Source: JAIBJN01 sp963811635 | GTDB lineage: Bacteria; Actinomycetota; Thermoleophilia; Gaiellales; Gaiellaceae | NCBI GenBank assembly: GCA_963811635.1 | Contig: CAWESB010000013.1 | Span: forward strand, 62,001 to 126,000 | Direction: 5' to 3' | Length of the DNA stretch: 64,000 bases | Part shown: positions 1-7,573 of the stretch, piece by piece | How the letters are laid out: each line of letters starts with the position of its first letter | How positions within the stretch are numbered: the first letter of the stretch is position 1 | Made by a program: the position numbers and the translations under genes | Notes under the pieces: model-generated | Database searches by the model: none | The model's input: only the letters and a program-made list of their open reading frames with translations | What the model was told of the DNA's origin: nothing

Positions 1-254
1 AGCTGGAAGCGCTCGCGTGCCTCGACGACGACATTCAGCCTGCCGTCCGGGAAGCGGTCGGTCACCTCGACGACCGCGCAGCGGACGCCGACGTCGCGCA
101 TCCCCTCGTCGTCCTCGAGCACGAGGCCGAAATCGGCGCCGAAGTCGAGGCACTCGGAGATGAGCTCGCGGTAGCGCGGCTCGAAGACGTGCAGGGGCGC
201 CTGCTCGCCCGGAACGAGCACGAGGTTGAGCGGGAAGAGGCCGATCTCGTCCAC
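1..254 (-). CDS. LON peptidase substrate-binding domain protein (partial)
   Basis: The first 84 codons read on the minus strand from a GTG at 254; the gene continues beyond the window's left edge. The peptide contains FPLNLVLVPGE, then PLHVFEPRYREL, and later RLNVVVEARERF, which are the hallmark strands of the LON N-terminal (PUA-like) substrate-binding domain. Stand-alone proteins of this type, without the AAA and protease domains, are common in actinobacteria; their role is not settled. Whether this is stand-alone or a full Lon cannot be seen here. The GTG start is supported by a TAACCT -10 box 8 bases upstream (minus strand, 268-263). It diverges from hisC, with only 24 bases between start codons. 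Confidence 0.85.
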   Translation of the reverse strand, partial: MDEIGLFPLNLVLVPGEQAPLHVFEPRYRELISECLDFGADFGLVLEDDEGMRDVGVRCAVVEVTDRFPDGRLNVVVEARERFQ

Positions 255-262
255 AGGCCGAC

Positions 263-272
263 AGGTTAAGGT
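263..272. promoter_or_regulatory. Back-to-back -10 elements for the LON-domain gene and hisC
   Basis: The sequence AGGTTAAGGT holds a minus-strand -10 (TAACCT, 268-263) and a plus-strand -10 (TAAGGT, 267-272) that share a TA step. Each lies 6-8 bases from the start codon of its gene (254 minus, 279 plus). Both transcripts would therefore begin at or next to the start codon. Seen in sequence; promoter activity is inferred. Confidence 0.5.
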
Positions 273-278
273 TTCCTC

Positions 279-1385
279 GTGGCCCGCGATCCAATCAGGC
301 CCGCCCTCTCCGAGCTCGTCCCCTACGAGCCGGGCAAGCCCGTCGAGGAGGTGCAGCGCGAGCTGGGCCTCGAGCGCGTGGTCAAGCTCGCCTCGAACGA
401 AGGGCAGTTCGGGCCTTTTCCGGCGGCGCTCGCAGCGCTCGAGCGCGGGCTGCCGGAGCTGAACCGCTACCCGGACGGCGGCGCCTACCGCCTGGTCCGG
501 GGCCTCGCGGAGAAGCACGGCGTCGAGCCGTCCAGCGTGGCCGTGGCCGCTGGCGCCGACGCGATCATCGCCTACCTCTGCCTCGCGACGCTCGATCCCG
601 GCGACGAGGTCGTCTTCGGGTGGCCCTCGTTCGCGAGCTACCCGCTCGCCGCGATCAAGCTGGGCGCGACCCCCGTGCGCGTGCCGCTCGTCGAGCACCG
701 CTATGACGTCGAGGCGCTCCTGGCGGCGATCACCGACCGGACGAAGATCGCCTACCTCTGCAACCCGAACAACCCGACCGGGACGATGATCCCCCGGGAC
801 GAGGTGGACGCCTACTTCGCCCGCGTCCCCGACCACGTCCTCACGGTGCTCGACGAGGCGTACTTCGAGTACCTGGCCGAGCCCGATTACCCGGATGGGA
901 TCGAGGAGCACGTCAGGGCCGGGCGCAACGTCCTCGTCCTGCGCACCTTCTCCAAGATCTACGGCCTCGCCGGGCTGCGTGTCGGGTACGGCGTCGGCCC
1001 GAAAGTGGTCGTCGACGCAGTCAAGAAGGTGCGGAACGCGTTCGACATCACCCAGCCCGCCCAGGACGCCGCCGTCGCGAGCCTGGGGGACGTGGCCGAG
1101 CTCGAGCGCCGGCGCACCTTCAACGCGGAGTGCCGCGCGCAGCTGGTCGAGCTGTGCTCCGACCTCGAGCTGACGCTTGCGCCGCGCCAGGTCGCGAACT
1201 TCGTCTACGCCGACGTGGGCGAGGACGCGAGGCCCGTGTTCGACGCGCTGCTGCGCGAGGGCGTCATCGTCCGTCCCCTGGCGCCGTTCGGCGCTCCCGG
1301 CGCGATCCGCGTCACGGTCGGGACGAAGGAGGAGAACGAGTTCTTCGCCCAGGCGCTGCGGCGTGTGACGGCGCTGGCCGGCTAG
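279..1385 (+). CDS. hisC: Histidinol-phosphate aminotransferase
   Basis: PLP-dependent class I/II aminotransferase of 368 residues, the usual HisC length. It transfers an amino group from glutamate to imidazole acetol-phosphate in cytosolic histidine biosynthesis. Visible motifs: LASNEGQFGPFP near residue 37 (substrate-side loop), NPNNPTG at 162-168, Asp192 in LDEAY (pyridine nitrogen contact), and FSKIYGLAGLRVGYG with the Schiff-base Lys226. The GTG start at 279 is 6 bases after a TAAGGT -10 box, suggesting a leaderless message. The stop is followed directly by the ATG of meaB, so the two are probably co-transcribed. No other his genes are in the window. A related aromatic or phenylalanine aminotransferase specificity cannot be excluded. 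Confidence 0.88.
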   Translation: MARDPIRPALSELVPYEPGKPVEEVQRELGLERVVKLASNEGQFGPFPAALAALERGLPELNRYPDGGAYRLVRGLAEKHGVEPSSVAVAAGADAIIAYLCLATLDPGDEVVFGWPSFASYPLAAIKLGATPVRVPLVEHRYDVEALLAAITDRTKIAYLCNPNNPTGTMIPRDEVDAYFARVPDHVLTVLDEAYFEYLAEPDYPDGIEEHVRAGRNVLVLRTFSKIYGLAGLRVGYGVGPKVVVDAVKKVRNAFDITQPAQDAAVASLGDVAELERRRTFNAECRAQLVELCSDLELTLAPRQVANFVYADVGEDARPVFDALLREGVIVRPLAPFGAPGAIRVTVGTKEENEFFAQALRRVTALAG

Positions 1386-2384
1386 ATGGCGCGGACCTGG
1401 ACGCTGGACGAGCTCGTGCAGGGCGTCCGCGAGGGCGATCGCCGCGCGCTCGCGCGGGCGATCACGCTCGTCGAGAACGGCGACCCGCTGGCCTATGCGC
1501 TGATCCGCGAGCTCTACCCGGAGACCGGGCGCGCCTACGCGATCGGCATCACCGGCCCGCCCGGCGTGGGCAAGTCGAGCCTGATCAGCGCGCTCGTTCG
1601 GCTGGTCCGCGAGGAGGGAACGAGCGTCGGAGTCGTCTCCGTCGACCCGTCCAGCCCGTTCACGAAGGGCGCGCTCCTGGGCGACCGCATCCGCCTGACC
1701 GACCACTTCCTCGACCCCGACGTCTTCATCCGCTCGATGGGCACGCGCGGCCACCAGGGCGGGCTCGCGGAGACGACGCTGCAGGCGGCGCTCGTGCTCG
1801 ATGCCGCCGGCAAGGACCTGCTGTTCCTGGAGACGGTCGGTGCCGGCCAGAGCGAGGTCGAGGTGATCACGATCGCCGACACCGTCCTCCTCGTGCTCAT
1901 GCCCGGCTCGGGCGACTCGATCCAGGCGCTCAAGGCCGGGATCATGGAGATCCCCGACGTCATCGCCGTCAACAAGCGGGACCACCCGGCCGCGAAGACG
2001 ATGCTGAACGAGGTGCGCTCCATCCTCGCCCTCGACACCGAGCGCGAGTGGAAGCCGCCCATCGTCCTCACCGAAGCCGTGAGCGGCGAGGGCGTGCCCG
2101 AGCTCTGGGACAAGGTCCTCGAGCATCGGCGGCACCTGGAGGAGAGCGGTGCGCTCGCGGAGCGACGGGCGGCCAATCTCGCCGGCGAGGTCTTCGCGGT
2201 CGCGAGCGCACGGGCGAAGTCGCGGCTCGAGGCCGCCGTGGCCGAGGACGAGGAGCTGCGGCGGCTGCTCGGCGAGGTGCAGCGGCGCGAGCTCGACCCC
2301 CTGACGGCGGTGCGTGAGATCATGGAGCGGGTATTCAAGGTGCCGGACGGCTATGGCGACGGCGACAGGCCCGACACTCGCTGA
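1386..2384 (+). CDS. meaB: MeaB/ArgK-family GTPase, B12-dependent mutase chaperone
   Basis: A 332-residue G3E GTPase that guards and reloads adenosylcobalamin-dependent acyl-CoA mutases. The order of motifs is textbook: Walker A GPPGVGKS (57-64), SVDPSSPFTKGALLGDR (85-101), ETVGAGQSEVE (149-159), and the guanine-specificity NKRD (196-199). The C-terminal helical region would form the dimerisation arm. Its ATG follows the hisC stop without a gap, and its end overlaps ilvA by 32 bases. The likely client, a mutase large subunit, is at 50530-52194, and a cobalamin adenosyltransferase is at 34318, so the system is dispersed rather than in one operon. Confidence 0.92.
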   Translation: MARTWTLDELVQGVREGDRRALARAITLVENGDPLAYALIRELYPETGRAYAIGITGPPGVGKSSLISALVRLVREEGTSVGVVSVDPSSPFTKGALLGDRIRLTDHFLDPDVFIRSMGTRGHQGGLAETTLQAALVLDAAGKDLLFLETVGAGQSEVEVITIADTVLLVLMPGSGDSIQALKAGIMEIPDVIAVNKRDHPAAKTMLNEVRSILALDTEREWKPPIVLTEAVSGEGVPELWDKVLEHRRHLEESGALAERRAANLAGEVFAVASARAKSRLEAAVAEDEELRRLLGEVQRRELDPLTAVREIMERVFKVPDGYGDGDRPDTR

Positions 2385-3549
2385 GATCCACGAGGCGCGG
2401 AAGCGGCTCCAGGGCGTCGCGCGCGAGACACCGGTCATCTCCTCGGAGACTCTCGGGCGCCTCGCCGGGCGACCGGTCTGGTTGAAGGCGGAGAACCTCC
2501 AGCGGACAGGCTCCTTCAAGATCCGCGGTGCGTTCACGCGCATCTCGAACCTCACGGATGCCGAGCGCGCCGCCGGCGTCGTCACCGCGAGCGCGGGAAA
2601 CCACGGACAGGCCGTCGCCTGGGCGGCGCGCGAGGCCGGCGTGCGGGCGACCGTCTTCATGCCCGAGGACGCGCCCACCGCGAAGGTCGAGGCGACGAAG
2701 AGCTACGGCGCGAACGTCGTCCTGGCGGGCCACGGCTTCGACGACGCCGTCGCCGCGGCGCAGGAGCGCGTGGAGGCGGGGGAGACCTTCGTCCATGCCT
2801 TCGAGGATCCGCTCGTCCTCGCCGGCCAGGGCACGCTCGGGCTCGAGCTCGCGGAGCAGCTCGCCCCCGAGGTGGAGACGGTCGTCGTGCCCATCGGCGG
2901 TGGCGGATTGGCTGCCGGGGTCGCGCTCGCTCTCAACGAGCTGCGCCCGGACATCCGGCTCGTCGGCGTCCAGGCTGCCGCGTGCGCGCCGTTCGCCGGA
3001 CAGGCGCCGAGCGGGAACACGATCGCCGACGGGATCGCCGTCAAGCAGCCGGGCGAGCTGACGCAGAGCCTGCTGGCCGGTCGGCTGGAGAGCGTCGTCA
3101 CCGTCACGGACGCTGAGATCGCGGGCGCGATCCTCCTCGTCAGCGAGCGCTGCAAGCTGACGGTCGAAGGCGCCGGAGCCGCGTCGGTCGCCGCTCTCCT
3201 CGCAGGCAGGGTCGGGGGCACCGGCGCGGTGTGCGCGCTCCTCTCCGGGGGGAACATCGACGCGAGCATGCTGATCGAGGTCCTCCGTCACGGCCTCACC
3301 CGCGCCGGGCGCTACCTGGTCGTGCGCACCCGCGTGGACGACCGGCCGGGCAACCTGGCCGGCCTTCTCGCCGCGGTGGCCGAGGAGCGGGCGAACGTCC
3401 TCGTGGTCGACCACCACCGCGAGGGCATGGACCTGCCCGTGACGGGCACCGAGATCGAGCTCACTCTCGTCATGCGCGACGAGGAGCACTGCGCGGAGCT
3501 GCTCGCCCGCCTGGACGAGCGCGGTTACATCGTCGAGCGACTCGGCTAG
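2353..3549 (+). CDS. ilvA: Threonine ammonia-lyase (threonine dehydratase), with ACT domain
   Basis: PLP fold type II enzyme converting threonine to 2-oxobutanoate. From the ATG at 2353 it is 398 residues; a longer in-frame start at 2314 adds residues that do not look like the family and lie inside meaB, so it was rejected. The PLP lysine is Lys56 in TGSFKIRGA, the glycine loop is GGGGLAAG near residue 184, and SAGNHGQ lies between. Residues of about 320-398 form one ACT domain (RPGNLAGLLAAVAEERANV), as in the shorter, catabolic or single-ACT class. 2-Oxobutanoate feeds isoleucine synthesis or propionyl-CoA, which would connect with the acyl-CoA genes of the window. Confidence 0.9.
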   Translation: MATATGPTLAEIHEARKRLQGVARETPVISSETLGRLAGRPVWLKAENLQRTGSFKIRGAFTRISNLTDAERAAGVVTASAGNHGQAVAWAAREAGVRATVFMPEDAPTAKVEATKSYGANVVLAGHGFDDAVAAAQERVEAGETFVHAFEDPLVLAGQGTLGLELAEQLAPEVETVVVPIGGGGLAAGVALALNELRPDIRLVGVQAAACAPFAGQAPSGNTIADGIAVKQPGELTQSLLAGRLESVVTVTDAEIAGAILLVSERCKLTVEGAGAASVAALLAGRVGGTGAVCALLSGGNIDASMLIEVLRHGLTRAGRYLVVRTRVDDRPGNLAGLLAAVAEERANVLVVDHHREGMDLPVTGTEIELTLVMRDEEHCAELLARLDERGYIVERLG

Positions 3550-3555
3550 GCCGCC

Positions 3556-3807
3556 GTGAGCTACGACGTCAGCCAGTTCGACCCCCTGCGCCCACCGTCT
3601 GGCCGACGAAAGCTCTGGCTGCTCGTCCTCGGCCCGCTGGTGTGGGTCGTCGCGCTGGCGATCGTGGCAGTGGCGATCCACCGGACCGACCTGATCGGGC
3701 TCGGGCTCCTGTTCGCAGCCGCCTCGTTCGTGCTCGGCCTCGCCCTGCTGATCCCCGCCCGCCGCCGGCGGCTGCAAGAGGAGCGCGAGGGTGCGCCTGG
3801 CCGCTGA
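3556..3807 (+). CDS. Small two-helix membrane protein next to a glycosyltransferase
   Basis: An 83-residue protein from a GTG at 3556, 7 bases after the ilvA stop. It has two predicted membrane segments (about 21-41 and 46-66) and a basic C-terminus (RRRRLQ). It overlaps the downstream glycosyltransferase by 17 bases, so the two are probably translationally coupled. The pair resembles the arrangement of processive GT2 synthases with a small membrane subunit such as PgaC/PgaD, but I see no sequence feature that identifies it as PgaD. No specific function is claimed. Confidence 0.7.
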   Translation: MSYDVSQFDPLRPPSGRRKLWLLVLGPLVWVVALAIVAVAIHRTDLIGLGLLFAAASFVLGLALLIPARRRRLQEEREGAPGR

Positions 3808-5029
3808 CATCCTGCTCGCGTGCATCGCCCTCTACCCGGTCGTCACCGCCGGTATCTGGACGGCCGGAGGCGTGCTCTTCCGCCTGCTCGACGAGCGGAT
3901 CGAGCTCGAGACGCCGGCCGGGGGCTGGCCCGCAGTGACGCTCCTGATCCCGGCGTACAACGAGGAGCCGGTGATCGCGTCGTGCGTGCGCCATGCCCGC
4001 GACGCCGATTACCCGGAGCTCGAGATCGTCGTCCTCGACGACGGCTCCACCGACGGCACGAGCGCGAGGGCCACGGCTGCGGCCGAGGGCGATCGTCGGG
4101 TCGAGGTCATCCGGGACTCCACCAACCTCGGCAAGGCGGAGCGCCTGAATGTCGGCTTCCGGCGGGCGGGGCACAGACTCGTCGCCGTGACGGACGCCGA
4201 CACGCACCTCCATCCGCTCGCGCTGAAGCTGCTCGTGGCCCGGATCACCGCCTCGGAGCGGATCGCCGCGGTCGCCGGGGCACCGCACGTGACCAACCGC
4301 ACCGGCCTGCTCCCGGCGCTGCAGAGCCTCGAGGCCTCCTCGATCATCGGCCTGATCCGCCGCACGCACGCGCTGCCGGGCCGCGTGGGCGTCGTGGCCG
4401 GCGTCCTGGGCATCTTCCGCCGCGACGCGGTGCTCGCCGTCGGCGGTTACGACGGCCGGATGGCGACCGAGGACATCGACCTCTCCTGGCGGCTTCTCCT
4501 CGCCGGCTGGCACACGCAGTTCGAGCCGAACGCGCTCGTCGGCATGGAGGTGCCGACCACGCTGCGGGCCCTGTGGGCGCAGCGGAAGCGCTGGGCCCAG
4601 GGCCAGGGGGAGGTCCTCCACGAGCACTTTGGTGCCGCACTCGCGTGGCGGAACCGCTCGATGTGGCCGCTCGCCCTCGAGTCGGTCGCGTCGCTGCTCT
4701 GGGTGTGCGGCCTCGCGCTGGCGCTGGTCCTCGCCGTGCTCGCCGTGGTCTTCGAGGATACGCTCGCCGTCTTCGGGTTCGGGGTCGCCTGGGGAATCGC
4801 GATCGCCGTCGTCGCCCTCGTCCAGCTCGCGTTCGCGATCGGCGTCGAGGCCCGGTACGACCGGCCGGCCGCGCTCGCGTTCCTCGCCGGCCCGCTCTAC
4901 CCACTCGGCTACTGGACGATCTCCGCTCTGGCCGCGCTCCGGTCCGAAAGCCCGCGGTTTTCCGCGGCCCGCACCGAGAGCGGGTCGTCTGGGACATCCC
5001 GCGCGTCGGCGCCGGCTCCGACTAGTTGA
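3791..5029 (+). CDS. Membrane glycosyltransferase family 2 (processive-type)
   Basis: A 412-residue GT2 enzyme: one N-terminal membrane helix (about 5-30), a GT-A catalytic domain, then three to four C-terminal helices from about residue 290. Catalytic signatures are VTLLIPAYNEE (49-59), DDG (83-85), DAD (135-137), TED (226-228) and QRKRW (264-268). The D, DxD, D, QxxRW set is that of processive synthases of the cellulose/hyaluronan/poly-N-acetylglucosamine type. It likely polymerises a sugar at the membrane and extrudes or hands over the chain; the sugar is unknown. The last 30 residues are Ser/Ala-rich and divergent. Its end overlaps the convergent tail-tube gene by 8 bases. Confidence 0.85.
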   Translation: MRLAADILLACIALYPVVTAGIWTAGGVLFRLLDERIELETPAGGWPAVTLLIPAYNEEPVIASCVRHARDADYPELEIVVLDDGSTDGTSARATAAAEGDRRVEVIRDSTNLGKAERLNVGFRRAGHRLVAVTDADTHLHPLALKLLVARITASERIAAVAGAPHVTNRTGLLPALQSLEASSIIGLIRRTHALPGRVGVVAGVLGIFRRDAVLAVGGYDGRMATEDIDLSWRLLLAGWHTQFEPNALVGMEVPTTLRALWAQRKRWAQGQGEVLHEHFGAALAWRNRSMWPLALESVASLLWVCGLALALVLAVLAVVFEDTLAVFGFGVAWGIAIAVVALVQLAFAIGVEARYDRPAALAFLAGPLYPLGYWTISALAALRSESPRFSAARTESGSSGTSRASAPAPTS

Positions 5030-5462
5030 GCTCGAGCCCCTCGTGGGCGAGTTCGACGGTCTCGATCGCGACCTCGTTCCCCTCCGCGTCGAGCTCCGGC
5101 CCCTCGATCTTGACGATCCAGGCGTCCCGCAGGGCCCAGCGGAGGACGGCGTTGCGGGAGTCGTCCAGGAGGACGATCGCGACGTTGCGCCGCTGGGCGT
5201 TGCCCTCGACCACCGTGCGCCACCAGTCCCAGAGGTCGCGCGAGGTCGTGATCCCGCGCTTTAGGGTCACGTTCGCGTAGCGGACGCGGCCCGGCAGCTT
5301 GCGGCTCGACGTGAGCGTGTCCGCGCCCGAGCGGTACTCGATCACCTCGACCTCCGCGGAGAGGCCGCTCACGCTCTTGAAGGCCGCGGAGCCGATCCCG
5401 TCGATCTCGACCAGGAAGTTGAAGTTCTTGAAGGGGTCGTTCCTCGTCGACGGGGCGGGCAT
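5022..5462 (-). CDS. Contractile-tail tube protein, T4 gp19 family
   Basis: A 146-residue protein of the phage tail tube (gp19/Hcp-like) family found in contractile phage tails and extracellular contractile injection systems (eCIS). Recognisable features are DPFKNFNFLVEIDG at the N-terminus, FKSVSGLSAEVEVIEYRSG, LPGRVRYANVTLKRG, and the C-terminal stretch of alternating hydrophobic strands. A strong Shine-Dalgarno (GAGAGGAG) lies inside the preceding gene, about 7 bases before the ATG. It sits one base after the upstream module and is convergent with the glycosyltransferase. No sheath, baseplate, LysM or ATPase gene is nearby, so it is an orphan in this window. Confidence 0.85.
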   Translation of the reverse strand: MPAPSTRNDPFKNFNFLVEIDGIGSAAFKSVSGLSAEVEVIEYRSGADTLTSSRKLPGRVRYANVTLKRGITTSRDLWDWWRTVVEGNAQRRNVAIVLLDDSRNAVLRWALRDAWIVKIEGPELDAEGNEVAIETVELAHEGLELN

Positions 5463-5463
5463 G

Positions 5464-5832
5464 TCAGTCTCCTCTCGGGTAGTCGAGGTCGCGGTAGATC
5501 TCGAGGTCGTGCGTCATCGTCCCGCGATACTCCTTCTTCTCGGCGTCGCGGTAGGCGACCCGCGCCGTGAGGGCCGTCGACCGGGTGTTGCGCGCGAACC
5601 AGGAGGGCGCGGAGTCGAGCAGCGTCCGGATCTCCTTCCCGGGCGCGAGGTAGGTGATGTTGCGGAAGAGGGCGAGCGCCGCCACGTCCTTCGTGCCGCC
5701 GAGGCCCACGAGCTTGCGGTTGAACGTCGTCTTGACGTCGAGCGCGGGCCGGTCGCCGACGTTCGCCACGGAGAGGAAGAGCAGGCCCTCGTCGAAGATG
5801 ACGTCCACGATCACGTCGGGCCGGCCGGTCAT
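5464..5832 (-). other. C-terminal module of the DUF72 reading frame, probably a separate 122-residue gene
   Basis: From ATG 5832 the frame encodes 122 residues starting VIVDVIFDEGLLFLSVANVG and containing LDVKTTFNRKL, a KEIRTLL segment and RNTRSTALTARVAYRD. The alternating hydrophobic pattern and the VANVGDRPA phrase look like a CARDB-type Ig-like beta-sandwich; I do not recognise the family firmly. It ends two bases before the ATG of the tail-tube gene and carries that gene's Shine-Dalgarno, so the two are probably expressed together. Confidence 0.5.
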
Positions 5833-6513
5833 CGCGCGACAGCCTACTCCCCGAGCGAGCGCCAGCAGGCGCTCGGCATAGAGCGGGGCGGTGGGCTCGT
5901 CCTCATGGCGGAAGTAGGCGTAGACGTCGACGCCGTCGTCCAGGAGGGGCCGGATCTCGGCGGCGAGCGCCGCGAGGGCGGCCTCGTCGTAGGGCGGCTC
6001 GCGGAAACGCAGGTAGCGGAAGGCTGCGCCGCCCTCGCGGGCGTTCGCGCGGGCGACGCCGCGCTCGTCGAGACGTGCCGTGACCTCGGGGTCGTCCCAG
6101 GAGTCGTGGCGGAAGTCGATCGCGGCCGGAACCTCCGGGTCGAGCGCGTCGAGGAGCAGGCGCAGGAAGCCGTCGTCGCGTGCCTGCGGCACCTTGATCC
6201 GCAGCGGCCCGAGCCGGTCGCCGAGCCGCTTCGCCATGCGGCAGAACTCGTCCACGCCCTCGATGCGCCCGAAGGACGTCAGCCGCCGGCTCGTCGTCAC
6301 GCCGAAGCGGAAGCCAGGGGGGACCTGCGCGGCCCAGCGGTCGAACTGGTCCTCCTCCGGCACCCGGTAGAACGTGTTGTTGAGCTCGACCGTGTTCACC
6401 CGCTCGGCGTACAGCCGCAGGAAGCTGTCCGACTTGGCGTCGGCCGGGTAGAAGCCGCCGCGCCAGGAGGGGTAGGAGAAGCCCGAGGCGCCCGCGTAGA
6501 GCGTGCCGCTCAC
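5464..6513 (-). CDS. DUF72 (YecE-like) protein, read here as a fusion with a 122-residue C-terminal module
   Basis: From a GTG at 6513 the first ~225 residues are a DUF72 TIM-barrel-like domain: YAGASGFSYPSWRGGFYP, VELNNTFYRVP, FGVTTSRRLTSFG, IDFRHDSW and VYAYFRHEDEPTAPLYAERLL. This family is widespread and of unknown function. The frame then runs without a stop into an unrelated module that starts with its own ATG at 5832. DUF72 proteins normally end just after the last motif. Deleting one G from the GGGG run (plus-strand 5849-5852) would bring the TAG at 5846-5844 into frame and give two separate genes. The start overlaps the stop of the upstream winged-helix gene (GTGA). Confidence 0.75.
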   Translation of the reverse strand: MSGTLYAGASGFSYPSWRGGFYPADAKSDSFLRLYAERVNTVELNNTFYRVPEEDQFDRWAAQVPPGFRFGVTTSRRLTSFGRIEGVDEFCRMAKRLGDRLGPLRIKVPQARDDGFLRLLLDALDPEVPAAIDFRHDSWDDPEVTARLDERGVARANAREGGAAFRYLRFREPPYDEAALAALAAEIRPLLDDGVDVYAYFRHEDEPTAPLYAERLLALARGVGCRAMTGRPDVIVDVIFDEGLLFLSVANVGDRPALDVKTTFNRKLVGLGGTKDVAALALFRNITYLAPGKEIRTLLDSAPSWFARNTRSTALTARVAYRDAEKKEYRGTMTHDLEIYRDLDYPRGD

Positions 6514-7499
6514 GCCGGGAGTATGCGCACGTCGCCGCCGCCCAGGAAGGTGGCGAGGCGGCGACCCTCCGCCTGAACGGCGGCCGTGTCCTTCTTGGAC
6601 AGGCGGCGCACTGGCCTCACGACGACGTCGCCGTCCTCCGGCCGCCAGATCGCGCGGATGAAGCCGCCGACCAGCACCATGCGGAAGAAGCGCCCGTCCC
6701 AGGAGCCGAATCGCGGCCGGTCCGCAGGGTCGACGATCCGCGAGCGGTCGGCGTGGGAGAGGAAGACGTTGTCGTACTCCGCGAGGAAGCGAACGGGCGC
6801 GGGCGTGGTGGGATCGGCGAGCGGTGCGTCCGGCACGTCGAAGAGTTCGACGCCGTTCTCGTCGCGGAACGTGCGCAGGCCGCGCACGCGCTCCGCGATC
6901 TCGCGGACGCCGGTGAGGCCCGACCAGGTCGCGATGTCCTTGACGCTCGCCGGGCCGAACGCGGCGAGGTAGCGGCGAACCGCGTCGTCCGGCTTGGCGG
7001 AGTGACGAACCCGGCGCCCGAGCCAGGAGTCCGCGGTCGTCAGCGTCGCCCGCCCGCTGCGGCTCCACAGCCCGCGCGGCGGCACCTGGACGAGCGGCAC
7101 GAGGTACGCGACCGCGTAGGTGAGCGAGTCCGCATCCGCGTCCGGCCAGCGCGCGGCGAGGAGCACCTTGAGCTGCGAGCGCGTGAGCGGCTCCTCCGTG
7201 AGATGGGCGCGCCCGGCGGCGACGACCTCGTCGACCTCGACATCGCGCAGCTGCTTCCCGAACGGGCTGCCGCTCCAGAACATCCGCTCGCACACGCTTT
7301 GCATGGCCGGTCGCAGGGCGAGGCAGTCCCGGTCGGTGACAAGGTGGATCGTCCCGCGCATGAGCGTCATCCGCACCGCCTTGCGGCCTTCGATGAGGCC
7401 CTCGAGCTCCTCCGGCCGGAAGCCCTCGATGCGCGACCAGAGCGTGACGTAGGGATCGCGCGGCTCCTGCGCCTGGAGGCCGACCAGGTGCTCGATCAC
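6510..7499 (-). CDS. Winged-helix DNA-binding domain protein (AlkZ/HTH_42-like)
   Basis: 329 residues from the GTG at 7499. Motifs typical of the winged-helix/AlkZ-like family: HLVGLQAQEPRDPYVTLWSRI near the start, MRGTIHLVTDRDCLALRP, a central helical part, FLAEYDNVFLSHADRSRI, and the C-terminal FRMVLVGGFIRAIW. Relatives include DNA glycosylases (AlkZ), which unhook interstrand crosslinks, and many uncharacterised actinobacterial proteins. The same frame upstream of the GTG encodes LTVRELNRTLLERQGLLRR, which matches the usual N-terminus of the family, back to a CTG at 7577 that overlaps the acyl-CoA dehydrogenase stop. The real start is therefore probably upstream, possibly CTG. Confidence 0.8.
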   Translation of the reverse strand: MIEHLVGLQAQEPRDPYVTLWSRIEGFRPEELEGLIEGRKAVRMTLMRGTIHLVTDRDCLALRPAMQSVCERMFWSGSPFGKQLRDVEVDEVVAAGRAHLTEEPLTRSQLKVLLAARWPDADADSLTYAVAYLVPLVQVPPRGLWSRSGRATLTTADSWLGRRVRHSAKPDDAVRRYLAAFGPASVKDIATWSGLTGVREIAERVRGLRTFRDENGVELFDVPDAPLADPTTPAPVRFLAEYDNVFLSHADRSRIVDPADRPRFGSWDGRFFRMVLVGGFIRAIWRPEDGDVVVRPVRRLSKKDTAAVQAEGRRLATFLGGGDVRILPA

Positions 7500-7573
7500 C
7501 TGGGCGGCCGGCCGTTCCGTCCGCCGGAGCAGTCCCTGACGCTCCAGCAGTGTGCGATTCAGCTCGCGGACGG

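Noticed and set aside
2314..2352. Longer start for ilvA
   Set aside because: The additional 13 residues are unlike the family and are read inside meaB in another frame.
2335..3825. Long open frames antisense to ilvA and other genes
   Set aside because: High GC creates open antisense frames; the peptides are Arg/Ala/Gly-rich, match no family, and the plus-strand genes are clear.
5022..5462. Prophage
   Set aside because: Only a single tail-tube gene is present; no integrase, capsid, terminase, portal or attachment repeats.
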